42,647 nt of DNA. It comes from an uncultured Eubacterium sp. GTDB lineage: Bacteria; Bacillota; Clostridia; Lachnospirales; Lachnospiraceae. How positions within the stretch are numbered: position 1 is the stretch's first letter; each line of letters begins with the position of its first letter. Positions 34,477-42,594 of the stretch are shown one piece after another. The DNA lies in NCBI GenBank assembly GCA_910589595.1, contig CAJUTM010000029.1, forward strand, positions 1 through 42,647. Direction: 5' to 3'. The notes under the pieces are model-generated. The model had not been told where the DNA came from, ran no database searches, and saw nothing but the letters and a program-made list of their open reading frames with translations. Position numbers and translations under genes: made by a program.

Positions 34477-34926
34477 ATGAATAAGGTGATTTTAATGGGT
34501 AATCTAACCCGTGACCCTGAGATACGCTATTCTCAGGGCGAGAATTCATTGGCAATCGCAAGATTTAGCATTGCCGTAAACCGTCGTTTCTCCCGTCAGG
34601 GAGACACAGACACTGACTTTTTCAACTGTACTGCATTCGGTAAGCAGGCAGAATTTGTGGAAAAATATTTCCGCAAAGGTTCCCGCATGTTATTATCCGG
34701 ACGCGTCCAGAATGATAATTACACTAATAATAACGGCGAAAAAGTCTACAGTGTACAGATTATTGCCGAGGAAATTGAGTTCGCAGAACGCAAAAGTACC
34801 GCAGACGCCAACATGGCCGCACAAGGGGGCAATTTTGGCGGAGGTTCTCCAGAGCCGAATGCGGCGGCAAATGATGATTTTATGAACATACCGGACGGTA
34901 TTGAAGACGGTTTACCATTTAACTAA
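34477..34926 (+). CDS. ssb: Single-stranded DNA-binding protein
   Basis: SSB of 149 residues with a complete OB-fold (MNKVILMGNLTRDPEIRYS start, about 1-105), a Gly/Asn-rich linker and the C-terminal tip GLPFN, a variant of the usual DDDLPF peptide that recruits repair proteins: the acidic residues lie slightly upstream and Asn follows the final Phe. AAGGAGG precedes the ATG. It lies between rpsF and rpsR as in most Firmicutes. Confidence 0.97.
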   Translation: MNKVILMGNLTRDPEIRYSQGENSLAIARFSIAVNRRFSRQGDTDTDFFNCTAFGKQAEFVEKYFRKGSRMLLSGRVQNDNYTNNNGEKVYSVQIIAEEIEFAERKSTADANMAAQGGNFGGGSPEPNAAANDDFMNIPDGIEDGLPFN

Positions 34927-34968
34927 GTAAAACCAATGGATTACGAGAATTTTATAGGAGGTTTTATT

Positions 34969-35232
34969 ATGGCTTACAATAAAGAGAGAGGCGATTCTCC
35001 GATGAGAAGAAGAGGGCCTCGCAGAAGAAAGAAAGTATGTGCATTCTGTTCTGACAAGGAGCACAACTTCATTGATTACAAAGATGTGGCAAAATTAAAG
35101 AGATATATGTCCGAGAGAGGCAAGATTCTTCCGAGAAGAATTACCGGTACATGTGCAAAGCACCAGAGAGCTTTGACCGTAGCTATCAAGCGCTCCCGTC
35201 ATATTTCATTAATGCCATATACATTAGATTAA
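34969..35232 (+). CDS. rpsR: 30S ribosomal protein S18
   Basis: S18 of 87 residues, partner of S6. The start is the ATG at 34969 (MAYNKERG), preceded by AGGAGG; a longer reading is not supported. The basic RRRGPRRRKK segment and ILPRRITGTCAKHQR core are typical. It carries CAFC and a later GTCAKH, so it is the cysteine-bearing (C+), zinc-binding form. A strong terminator follows. Confidence 0.97.
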   Translation: MAYNKERGDSPMRRRGPRRRKKVCAFCSDKEHNFIDYKDVAKLKRYMSERGKILPRRITGTCAKHQRALTVAIKRSRHISLMPYTLD

Positions 35233-35246
35233 TCTGCATAGTATAT

Positions 35247-35279
35247 AAAAGAGGTTTCCAGTACGGAAACCTCTTTTTT
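35247..35279 (+). terminator. Terminator of the rpsF operon
   Basis: AAAGAGGTTTCC (from 35248) pairs with GGAAACCTCTTT around a 5-base loop, followed by a T-run, just after the rpsR stop. Confidence 0.9.
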
Positions 35280-35284
35280 CTGAC

Positions 35285-36145
35285 TCAGGCTGAAACTTTC
35301 GTATCGTTTTTCTTATACAGGCGGACTTTAGTGACAACATAACCGTGTTTACTTCCCTCTTTTTTATCTGCCATGATAGTATAGCGCTGCACGTCCCCTT
35401 TGCTTCCGCTTGTCCTTGACTTTAAACATGCGTCCACCACAATCCGGTAACGTCCCTCTTCATACTCGATAATCTTCTTCGTCTCCATGCTATAGTCTTT
35501 TCCCGGAATGCGTGTCGCATTAAATACTACTGTATTGCCCACCAGACGATAGACGTAATTCGGATAACTTCCGCCGTATTCCAACTTGTATTTATAGTTT
35601 TTGCCAAAAAGCTCTTTCATTTCTTTCTCTGTCTTTTTCTTTATATCTTTTATATCATTGCCGTAACGAACCGTCTTGTCGTTATGCTCCAGATTGTACA
35701 ACGCCATAACTGTCGCCGTCTTATCATCCCACTGAAATGCATGGGAACCGTCAAAATAGAACGACGCGCTATAACTCAGAAACGGCTTCAAACGTCCGAG
35801 CAGACCTTTCATTTCTTTTTTCATTTCCGTCGTCACATCGGCAGGCTGAAATACATATGGCGTCGCTGTACTTTCCGCCGTCTTTTCGGGTGGCTGCGTA
35901 ATCTGCGGCTCCTTTTGCTGATGATTTTCCACGACAGGTTCTTTCGCCCTCTGAGGTAATTTCAACTTGCCGGTCATAATAAAATACGTCAGCAAACCGG
36001 CAATAGCAACAATAACGATAGCGATAATACTACCCACTATCGCCCTACTCGAAAAAATACGCTGTATTATCGTAGTCTTAGTTCCACAATAATAACAAAA
36101 CACATCATTCTCGCGTAATTCTGTCCCACACTTCTTGCAATTCAT
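35285..36145 (-). CDS. Zinc-ribbon membrane protein, unknown function
   Basis: Protein of 286 residues with an N-terminal four-cysteine zinc ribbon (CKKCGTELRENDVFCYYCG, 3-21), one membrane helix (about 36-59) and an outside region of about 220 residues. The first ~55 outside residues are rich in Pro, Gln and Thr; the rest is a mixed strand-helix domain I do not recognise. GAGGAGGGG precedes the ATG. This zinc-ribbon plus helix layout is common in Lachnospiraceae sensor-like or envelope proteins. Its promoter region faces the gdpP leader. Confidence 0.75.
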   Translation of the reverse strand: MNCKKCGTELRENDVFCYYCGTKTTIIQRIFSSRAIVGSIIAIVIVAIAGLLTYFIMTGKLKLPQRAKEPVVENHQQKEPQITQPPEKTAESTATPYVFQPADVTTEMKKEMKGLLGRLKPFLSYSASFYFDGSHAFQWDDKTATVMALYNLEHNDKTVRYGNDIKDIKKKTEKEMKELFGKNYKYKLEYGGSYPNYVYRLVGNTVVFNATRIPGKDYSMETKKIIEYEEGRYRIVVDACLKSRTSGSKGDVQRYTIMADKKEGSKHGYVVTKVRLYKKNDTKVSA

Positions 36146-36252
36146 GAAACCCCTCCTCTATGGTATACTAATTACCTATTATAATACATGATAAACAAAA
36201 CAAATTCAACACCTCTCTTTACTTCATGCTTTACTTCATTGCAGAAAATTAT

Positions 36253-36281
36253 TTGTAATGAAACGGATTCCGTGCTATAAT
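36253..36281 (+). promoter_or_regulatory. Promoter for gdpP-rplI-dnaB
   Basis: -35 TTGTAA (36253-36258), 17-bp spacer and perfect -10 TATAAT (36276-36281). The start site would be near 36288, giving a leader of about 233 bases before gdpP. Confidence 0.75.
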
Positions 36282-36285
36282 AGTA

Positions 36286-36500
36286 GTCTGACACTAGGGT
36301 CAAAAGGTCAAAATGCCATTCATGCTTGCATGAATACGGCTTTGACCTTTTGACCCGCCAAACATGAGAAAGGAGCGATTTACACAGTAAATCGGCGGAT
36401 TTCGAATGTTTGATGGATTGCGGAAGTTGTGAAACAATGGAGCAATCCAAAGTGTCGGTCTGACACTAGTCAAAATGCCATTCCCTATCAGATAAAAAAC
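36286..36500 (+). ncRNA. Structured leader of gdpP, candidate regulatory RNA or inserted element
   Basis: Consecutive stem-loops fill the leader: a perfect 16-bp stem (36297-36312 with 36341-36356) topped by ATTCATGC/GCATGAAT; CGATTTAC/GTAAATCG; GGATTGC/GCAATCC enclosing TTGT/ACAA; and GTGTC/GACAC. GTCTGACACTAG occurs at 36286 and 36458, and TCAAAATGCCATTC at 36308 and 36470, so the structured part is bracketed by direct repeats. No known riboswitch was recognised. It is either a regulatory leader or a small palindromic insertion. Confidence 0.55.
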
Positions 36501-36520
36501 CACCGTCAGGAGGTGTTATT

Positions 36521-38575
36521 TTGTACACCAAAAAAATGAAAGGGAGCTTAAGGTCTTATCTTCGCTGGCCCTTATTGCTTAGCATTCTCTTAATTGTAAT
36601 GAATATTCAGATTTATACGATGAATATTCAGGCAGGCGTTGTCATGAGCGCTTATGTAGTATTATATACAGCGATTGCATTTGCCCTCTACTATTTCAAA
36701 CGAAGAGCGGTACTGAGCGATTTGATTCACTATGCCATGCATTTTCACGTGACCGTAAACCAGCTAGCTTCTGAACTGGAAATGCCTATATCCATTTTGG
36801 ATTTGAACGGAACCTGTCTATGGGAAAACCGCAATTTCCATGACAAGTTTACCGCAAAACTGTCGAAAAACCATACTATTACCGACGCCATTCCGGCTTT
36901 AACGATGGAGCATTTGCCAAAAGAAGCAGAAAATAACAGTGAGCTTCATTTTCATATTGGTGATATATATTATAAAGCAGTTATGCAGCTCGTCGAGTTG
37001 GAAAACGCTCCGGACAATATTACGAAAGAGGCTGTCCAGATAGGACTTGGCAACGTTTTATACGTTGTCTACATTTATGACGAGACGGAAATCGTTCATT
37101 ATATCAGGGAAAATAATGAGCAGCGGCTGGATGTCGGTCTTCTCTACATTGATAATTACGACGAATCGCTTGCCAATGTAGATGATGTGCGGCGTGCGCT
37201 TCTCGCCGCCATGGTCGATAGAAAAATTAACAAATATATGCTCAAAATAGATGCCATTACGCGCAAAATGGAAAAGGATAAATATATTTTCCTTTTCCGT
37301 CACAAGTACTTATCACAGCTTCAAGCGGACAAGTTCTCGCTGCTGGATGAAATCCGCTCCATCAATGCCGGCGGCGACGTTTCCATTACTATCAGTATCG
37401 GCATTGGTATTCAGGCAGGAACATTCCGCAAACGGCAGGAATATGCGCGCAGTGCAATGGACCTTGCACTCGCCCGCGGCGGCGATCAGGTTGTCATAAA
37501 AACAAGAGATAATTTACTGTATTACGGCGGCAAAAGCATTCAGCAGGAGAAAAATACCCGCGTCAAGGCCCGCGTCAAAGCGCAGGCGCTTCGCGACTCC
37601 ATCCAAAACGCCGACAAAGTCGTTATTATGGGACACCGGTTACCGGACGTCGACGCCATTGGCAGTGCTGTCGGTATTTACCGCATTGCACAATCTTTTG
37701 AGAAGCCGGCAAAAATTATCGTAAATCAGATAACTTCCTCGCTTGCTCCTCTCCTGAAATTATTTGAAAACAACAAAGACTATCCGGAAGAAACATTTAT
37801 TACGAGCGAACAGGCAACGGAATTTATCGGCGATGGCAATGGTGTGCTTCTTGTCGTCGTTGACGTAAACCGGCCCTCCTACACGGACGCGCCGGAACTC
37901 ATTCCCCTTGCTTCCTCGCTTGTCGTCATCGACCATCACCGCCAGACCGGCGAATCGTTTGAAAATCCGACGCTCTCTTATGTGGAGCCGTTTGCCTCGT
38001 CGGCAAGTGAAATGGTTGCTGAAATTCTCCAATATGCAGGAGAAGAAATCCGTGTCAAATCCGTGGAGGCGGACGCCCTTTACTCCGGTATCATGGTCGA
38101 TACAAACAACTTTATGAATAAGCCAGGGGTACGCACATTTGAAGCAGTTGCTTTTCTGCGCCGCTCGGGCGCCGATATTATCCGTATCCGCAAAATGTTC
38201 CGCTCCGATTTGGAAGAATATAAAGTACGCGCGGAAGCCATTCAGAATACGGAAATCTTTTTGGGCGCCTTTGCCATCTCGCCTTGTAATGCAGACCACT
38301 GCGAATCACCTACGATTGTCGGTGCAAAAATTGCAGATGACTTATTGGATATCAATGGCATACGGGCTTCTTTTGTGCTGACTGCCTATGAAGGGAAAAT
38401 ATATATCAGCGCCCGCTCCATCGACGAGTTAAACGTTCAGGTTGTCATGGAAAAAATGGGAGGCGGCGGCCACATCACGAGCGCCGGCGCACAGTTAGAA
38501 AATTGTTCTCTTGAAGAAGCAGCAGAACAGGTAAAAGAACTTATAACAAAAATGAAAGAGGAGGGTGACATATAA
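36521..38575 (+). CDS. gdpP: Cyclic-di-AMP phosphodiesterase GdpP
   Basis: Protein of 684 residues: two membrane helices (about 15-65), a PAS domain (about 75-165), a degenerate GGDEF-like domain (about 175-305), then DHH and DHHA1 domains. Metal-site motifs are intact: GHRLPDVDAIGSA, VVVDVNRP, VIDHHRQTGE, and the DHHA1 signature GGGGHITSAGA. It would hydrolyse cyclic di-AMP, tying it to osmotic and cell-wall control. Translation starts at TTG (36521) with CAGGAGG 7 bases upstream. It overlaps rplI by one base, and a long structured leader precedes it. Confidence 0.95.
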   Translation: MYTKKMKGSLRSYLRWPLLLSILLIVMNIQIYTMNIQAGVVMSAYVVLYTAIAFALYYFKRRAVLSDLIHYAMHFHVTVNQLASELEMPISILDLNGTCLWENRNFHDKFTAKLSKNHTITDAIPALTMEHLPKEAENNSELHFHIGDIYYKAVMQLVELENAPDNITKEAVQIGLGNVLYVVYIYDETEIVHYIRENNEQRLDVGLLYIDNYDESLANVDDVRRALLAAMVDRKINKYMLKIDAITRKMEKDKYIFLFRHKYLSQLQADKFSLLDEIRSINAGGDVSITISIGIGIQAGTFRKRQEYARSAMDLALARGGDQVVIKTRDNLLYYGGKSIQQEKNTRVKARVKAQALRDSIQNADKVVIMGHRLPDVDAIGSAVGIYRIAQSFEKPAKIIVNQITSSLAPLLKLFENNKDYPEETFITSEQATEFIGDGNGVLLVVVDVNRPSYTDAPELIPLASSLVVIDHHRQTGESFENPTLSYVEPFASSASEMVAEILQYAGEEIRVKSVEADALYSGIMVDTNNFMNKPGVRTFEAVAFLRRSGADIIRIRKMFRSDLEEYKVRAEAIQNTEIFLGAFAISPCNADHCESPTIVGAKIADDLLDINGIRASFVLTAYEGKIYISARSIDELNVQVVMEKMGGGGHITSAGAQLENCSLEEAAEQVKELITKMKEEGDI

Positions 38576-39021
38576 TGAAAGTAATTTTGAATGAAGATGT
38601 AAAGTCTGTCGGAAAAAAAGGAGAAATGGTTGACGTCAGCGACGGCTATGCCAGAAACTTTATTCTCAAGAAAAAACTGGGAGTAGAGGCAACTCCGAAA
38701 AATATGAATGATTTGAAATTAAAAAAGCAGAACGAAGAAAAAGTGGCAGCCGAGAATTTAGCGGAAGCCAAAGCATTTGCCGAAGAAATCAAAACAAAAT
38801 CCATTGAAGTGGCAATTAAGGCAGGGCAGGATGGCAGGACTTTCGGCTCCGTGTCGTCAAAAGAAATTGCCACCGCGGCAAAAGAACAGCTCGGATACGA
38901 CTTGGATAAGAAAAAAATGCAGATTAAGGAACCGATTAAAAATATCGGCACCTACATGGTTCCCATCCGCCTGCATGCAAAAGTAACTGCAGAGTTAAAA
39001 GTTATCGTCAAAGGAAAATAA
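38575..39021 (+). CDS. rplI: 50S ribosomal protein L9
   Basis: L9 of 148 residues: N-terminal domain with VKSVGKKGEMVDVSDGYARNF, the long connecting helix (about 42-75) and a C-terminal rRNA-binding domain with DGRTFGSVSSKEI. The ATG overlaps the gdpP stop (TAATG), so translation is coupled. Gene order gdpP-rplI-dnaB is the standard Firmicutes one. dnaB begins two bases after the stop. Confidence 0.97.
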   Translation: MKVILNEDVKSVGKKGEMVDVSDGYARNFILKKKLGVEATPKNMNDLKLKKQNEEKVAAENLAEAKAFAEEIKTKSIEVAIKAGQDGRTFGSVSSKEIATAAKEQLGYDLDKKKMQIKEPIKNIGTYMVPIRLHAKVTAELKVIVKGK

Positions 39022-39023
39022 CT

Positions 39024-40376
39024 ATGGAAGAAGCCGTTATCAAACGAATTATGCCAAACAATCCGGAAGCGGAAGAAGCCGTTATCGGCTCTATGCTTCT
39101 GGACGAGGAGGCCATCATACACGCCAGCGAAAAATTGATTGATTCCGATTTTTACAATCCCCGTTTCCGGACATTATTTTCTGCCATTGTCGAGCTCTAT
39201 CACGAAAATAAGCCGGCCGACCTTGTCACTCTTACAGACCGGCTGCGGAAAAATAATGTTACCGGAGATATTTGCAGCGTGGAATTTCTGAGCAATATTA
39301 TTTCTGCTGTTCCCACCTCGGCCAATATCCGCTATTATACCGATATCGTCCAGCAAAAGTCGCTTCTCCGCAGTCTCATCCGCACGACGGAGGAAATTGC
39401 CAACCGCAGCTATCAGGACACGGCTGACATTGAAGCGCTTATGGAAGATACCGAGCGCGACATCTTTCAGTTGATTCAGGGACGCGCTTCGCAGGAAGAT
39501 TTTACCCCTATTCGTGAAGTAGCTCTGGAGGCGCTGGAGAGTATTCAGGAGGCTGCTTCCAATAAAGGAAATATTACCGGTTTATCGACCGGATTCCGCG
39601 ATTTGGATTACCGTACTGCCGGTCTCCAAAACTCAGATTTAATTCTCATCGCCGCCAGACCGTCGATGGGAAAAACCGCTTTTGCACTTAATATTGCAGA
39701 ACACGTCGCCATATACAACCATGTTCCGACGGCAATTTTCAGTCTGGAGATGCCGAAAATACAATTGGCAAAACGTCTCGTCTCCATGAATTCCAAAGTA
39801 GACTCGCAGCATATCCGTACCGGTAATCTGGAAGACGATGAATGGGTTAAGATTACCGAAAGTTCCATTAATCTGGGCGAATCCAGCCTGTACATCGACG
39901 ATACAATGGGCATTTCCATTAATGAACTGCGCAGTAAGTGCCGCAAGTTGAAAATCGAACATGATTTAGGCCTTATTATCATCGACTATCTGCAATTGAT
40001 GAGCGGAAGCAGCAGCAACAAAAATATTTCCCGCCAGCAGGAAGTATCGGATATTTCCCGCTCTTTAAAAGCGCTGGCCCGTGAGATTAACTGTCCGGTC
40101 ATTGCGCTCTCACAGCTCAGCCGTGATGTCGAAAAAAGGGAGGACAAGCGGCCTATCCTTTCCGACCTCCGCGAATCCGGAGCGATTGAGCAGGACGCCG
40201 ACGTCGTTATGTTTTTGTACCGTGACGAATACTACCATCCGGATACGTCGACTTCCAAAGGTGTTACCGAAGTCATCATTGGCAAACAGCGAAACGGCTC
40301 GACCTGCACCGTCAAATTGAAATGGCTGGGCCAATATACCAAATTTGCCAATCTGGAAATACGCGAAGAAAATTAA
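39024..40376 (+). CDS. dnaB: Replicative DNA helicase DnaB
   Basis: Hexameric replicative helicase of 450 residues. The N-terminal domain (about 1-105; PNNPEAEEAVIGSMLLDEEA) and linker precede the RecA-like motor with Walker A ARPSMGKTAFALN (about 211-223), Walker B LIIIDYLQLM, and the QLSRDVEKR sensor block with the following RESGAIEQDAD and the arginine finger region. No intein interrupts it. Last gene of the gdpP-rplI-dnaB transcript; a hairpin terminator follows. Confidence 0.97.
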   Translation: MEEAVIKRIMPNNPEAEEAVIGSMLLDEEAIIHASEKLIDSDFYNPRFRTLFSAIVELYHENKPADLVTLTDRLRKNNVTGDICSVEFLSNIISAVPTSANIRYYTDIVQQKSLLRSLIRTTEEIANRSYQDTADIEALMEDTERDIFQLIQGRASQEDFTPIREVALEALESIQEAASNKGNITGLSTGFRDLDYRTAGLQNSDLILIAARPSMGKTAFALNIAEHVAIYNHVPTAIFSLEMPKIQLAKRLVSMNSKVDSQHIRTGNLEDDEWVKITESSINLGESSLYIDDTMGISINELRSKCRKLKIEHDLGLIIIDYLQLMSGSSSNKNISRQQEVSDISRSLKALAREINCPVIALSQLSRDVEKREDKRPILSDLRESGAIEQDADVVMFLYRDEYYHPDTSTSKGVTEVIIGKQRNGSTCTVKLKWLGQYTKFANLEIREEN

Positions 40377-40391
40377 TCTGTCTTTTTTTGT

Positions 40392-40445
40392 CCCATTTTC
40401 CCATCTTTTGTCATATAAAACTTGCGGAAAATGGGAGTCTTTTAT
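40392..40445 (+). terminator. Terminator after dnaB
   Basis: CCCATTTTCC (40392-40401) pairs with GGAAAATGGG (40426-40435) around a 24-base loop, followed by a T-run, 16 bp after the dnaB stop. Confidence 0.75.
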
Positions 40446-40466
40446 ATTTCGACTTTTTTCCCATGA

Positions 40467-40472
40467 TATAAT
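40467..40472 (+). promoter_or_regulatory. Extended -10 promoter for the MerR-type gene
   Basis: TGATATAAT carries a perfect TATAAT with upstream TG; no good -35 is seen at 17 bp. It is 48 bp before the ATG. Confidence 0.45.
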
Positions 40473-40519
40473 TCTTGTACAAGCTATATATCAGTTATAT
40501 ACATAACAGGAGGTTAATC

Positions 40520-41074
40520 ATGGAACAGGTACAATACACAATATCCGACGCCGCTAAACTTCTCCAAATCGAAACTCATGTTTTGCGTTACTGGGAGGAA
40601 GAGCTCGGACTATCAATACCCCGAAACAAGATGGGCCACCGCGTCTATCACCAAAAACAGATTGAATTGATGAGACAGATTATACGCTGGAAAGAAGAGG
40701 GCCTGTCACTCAAAGAAATCAGCGAGCGCATAACGCCGGCAAACAGCCGTCAGGTAATCCCCTATCCGGCCAATCATCCGGTTGTGACGAACGATGACAA
40801 AATGCAGCAGTTCAAAACGATTCTCGGACGCATTGTATCCGACGCCATCAAAGATAATTCACAGGAATTGACAACCGATATTGCGTCTTCCGTATCGGAA
40901 CACGTCAATAAGGAACTTGACTTTTTGTTTCGTGAAAAAGAGGAGGCTGACGAAAAAAGATACCGCCAACTGGATGAAACCATCCGCTCCTACCAGCGTG
41001 CCCGACAAGAAGCCGCAGTTTCCCAAACAACAGAAAAAAAGTCTAAAAATCGTCATTTATTTGGTAAAAAATAG
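40520..41074 (+). CDS. MerR-type helix-turn-helix protein with coiled coil
   Basis: Protein of 184 residues. A MerR-like winged helix fills the first ~75 residues (YTISDAAKLLQIETHVLRYW, then GHRVYHQKQIELMRQI), followed by a linker, a helical segment (about 90-115) and a charged coiled coil (about 125-165). The basic end reads KKSKNRHLFGKK. No metal or drug-binding motif of classic MerR sensors is visible. The start at 40520 has AGGAGG upstream. Position next to dnaB and the MerR-plus-coiled-coil layout recall RacA-like chromosome proteins, but that is a guess. Confidence 0.75.
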   Translation: MEQVQYTISDAAKLLQIETHVLRYWEEELGLSIPRNKMGHRVYHQKQIELMRQIIRWKEEGLSLKEISERITPANSRQVIPYPANHPVVTNDDKMQQFKTILGRIVSDAIKDNSQELTTDIASSVSEHVNKELDFLFREKEEADEKRYRQLDETIRSYQRARQEAAVSQTTEKKSKNRHLFGKK

Positions 41075-41098
41075 GCACTGTTTTATTTGCAATAATAC

Positions 41099-41127
41099 TT
41101 GATTTTAGTATGTGAAAATGATATAAT
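41099..41127 (+). promoter_or_regulatory. Promoter for the third Ig-like gene
   Basis: -35 TTGATT (41099-41104), 17-bp spacer and perfect -10 TATAAT (41122-41127). A 9-bp hairpin GAATTTGTG/CACAAATTC (41148-41172) lies in the leader before the AAGGAGG site and may stabilise the mRNA. Confidence 0.75.
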
Positions 41128-41208
41128 ATGTTCACGCAAAGCGATTCGAATTTGTGCTTATTCCACAAATTCCAAAACATTTTAACATAAAAAAAGGAGG
41201 AATTTGAA

Positions 41209-42075
41209 ATGTTCGCTAAAATTTCAAAAAAAGTTGTAGCTGTTACATTAGTTGCAACTATGGCTGTCACCACTGCTACTGTAGCAAGCGATGACACAGC
41301 AAGCGCAGCCATTAAGAAAAAGGCATCTGTTTATCAGGGTAAGGAGATTAAATTAAACGCAGGCAAAAGCGCAAAATGGTCTTCCAGTAATGACAATGTT
41401 GCACACTGTCAGAAAACATCCGGTAAATCAATCAAAGTTCTTGGTATCAAAAAGGGTACTGCTACAATTACAGCAACTGTAGGCAGCAAGAAGCAGACTT
41501 GCAAATTAAAAGTTAAAGCCGCTAAAAAAGGCACTGTTATTTTTAACTTTGCAAAATCTACAGACCCTAAGAACCACCCACCATTTGTAGCAAACTACAA
41601 AGAGTTCAAATATGACTCATTTAAAATGTGGTTGTGTCCGGCTACATTCTATGGAGAAAAGACATACATTTCCCCTGACTATCGTGGACGTAAACTGAAA
41701 GTAAGCATGGTTGTTAAAAACTCAGGTAAACGTGACCTTCCGGAGTTAGGTGTATGCTTCAACTACACAAAGGACAGCTCAGGTACTTCTTATCCATTTG
41801 CTTATCATGCATCTGCAAAGAAATTATCTGCAAGCGTTAAGAAAAATAAAAACCACAAGTATTGTACATACAAAGTTGGTAAAATTAAAAAAGGCAAAGA
41901 TTTGAAAATTAACTTCACCTTTACAATTCCTAAGACTGCCATCAACGGTGATACCGATGACAAGACAGGAGCTAACTATCCGATTATGATGTACATTCCT
42001 AACCTGAAAGACTCTTCTCCATACAAAGATGGTGACCAGATTACAGTTAAGAAATGTGTAATCAAGCTTGCATAA
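41209..42075 (+). CDS. Secreted Ig-like domain protein
   Basis: Protein of 288 residues with a signal peptide ending near the Ala-Ser-Ala stretch around residue 33. An Ig-like (Big_2-type) domain spans about 38-103 (AKWSSSNDNVAHCQKTSGK, then GTATITATVGSKK). The rest (about 108-288) is a beta-rich, lysine-rich domain with an NFTFTIPKTA segment, which resembles DUF4352/immunoglobulin-like extracellular domains but is not certain. Two pairs of cysteines may form disulphides. AAAGGAGG, the consensus promoter and favourable codons suggest strong expression. No anchor motif is seen; likely released or bound to the wall by charge. Confidence 0.75.
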   Translation: MFAKISKKVVAVTLVATMAVTTATVASDDTASAAIKKKASVYQGKEIKLNAGKSAKWSSSNDNVAHCQKTSGKSIKVLGIKKGTATITATVGSKKQTCKLKVKAAKKGTVIFNFAKSTDPKNHPPFVANYKEFKYDSFKMWLCPATFYGEKTYISPDYRGRKLKVSMVVKNSGKRDLPELGVCFNYTKDSSGTSYPFAYHASAKKLSASVKKNKNHKYCTYKVGKIKKGKDLKINFTFTIPKTAINGDTDDKTGANYPIMMYIPNLKDSSPYKDGDQITVKKCVIKLA

Positions 42076-42092
42076 TGAATGGTAAAAATCTT

Positions 42093-42126
42093 AAAGAGCT
42101 ATTGCTTCGGCAATGGCTCTTTTTTA
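42093..42126 (+). terminator. Terminator after the Ig-like gene
   Basis: AAAGAGCTATTGC pairs with GCAATGGCTCTTT around a TTCG tetraloop, followed by a T-run, 18 bp after the stop. Confidence 0.9.
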
Positions 42127-42182
42127 ACGCCATTTTCCTTTTACATAGCCTGACGGTGGCAAATCGAACCCGTTTCTTAACC

Positions 42183-42274
42183 AGCTATTTTACGAATGCG
42201 CTCTTTAATTTCAATCGCCGTAGTCACTACTACGACTCATTCAACTGCCTTCTTCGCATTCGTTAAATAACTAG
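42183..42274. repeat. Nested palindrome of about 92 bp
   Basis: Outer arms of about 18 bp (ending in ACGAATGCG at 42200 and its complement CGCATTCGT from 42255) enclose a perfect inner hairpin CGTAGT/ACTACG (42219-42234). No gene fits. It looks like a small palindromic repeat or structured RNA between a convergent gene and tRNA terminators; only one copy is in the window. Confidence 0.55.
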
Positions 42275-42334
42275 CGCTAAAATACGCTGTTCATGACGAG
42301 TTCGACTTGTCATCATCAGCCTAAGCAGAAAAAA

Positions 42335-42358
42335 GGACTCCAGCATACGCTGAAGTCC
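42335..42358 (-). terminator. Terminator of the tRNA cluster
   Basis: On the minus strand GGACTTCAGC pairs with GCTGGAGTCC around GTAT, followed by a T-run, directly after tRNA-Cys. Confidence 0.85.
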
Positions 42359-42364
42359 GACGAA

Positions 42365-42435
42365 AGGCGACTACCAGATTTGAACTGGTGCTCAGGGAGT
42401 TGCAGTCCCATGCCTTACCACTTGGCTAAGTCGCC
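42365..42435 (-). tRNA. tRNA-Cys (GCA)
   Basis: 71 nt, minus strand. Acceptor arms GGCGACT/AGTCGCC, anticodon GCA in ACTGCAACT, T-loop TTCAAAT, and discriminator U, as required for cysteine tRNA. CCA is not encoded. Confidence 0.95.
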
Positions 42436-42517
42436 ATATCTTATACTATTCAGTATAAACTAATTTTGTGAAAACTTTCTGGCAAATCCTGCCAATTTAT
42501 TTCTTCAAAATTAAAAA

Positions 42518-42589
42518 TGACCCCTACGGGAATCGAACCCGTGTTACCGCCGTGAAAGGGCGATGTCTTAACCGCTTGACCAAGGGGCC
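42518..42589 (-). tRNA. tRNA-Glu (TTC)
   Basis: 72 nt, minus strand. Acceptor arms GGCCCCT/AGGGGTC (one G-U), anticodon TTC in CTTTCAC, T-loop TTCGATT, discriminator A. CCA is not encoded. Confidence 0.95.
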
Positions 42590-42594
42590 ATAAA

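Noticed and set aside
42145..42190. Degenerate tRNA (sequence similar to a T-arm, CAAATCGAACCCG)
   Set aside because: Only the T-arm-like part is present; no acceptor or anticodon arms can be paired.
42054..42266. 70-residue plus-strand frame after the Ig-like gene
   Set aside because: It overlaps the end of the gene, runs through its terminator and through the palindrome, and has no ribosome binding site.
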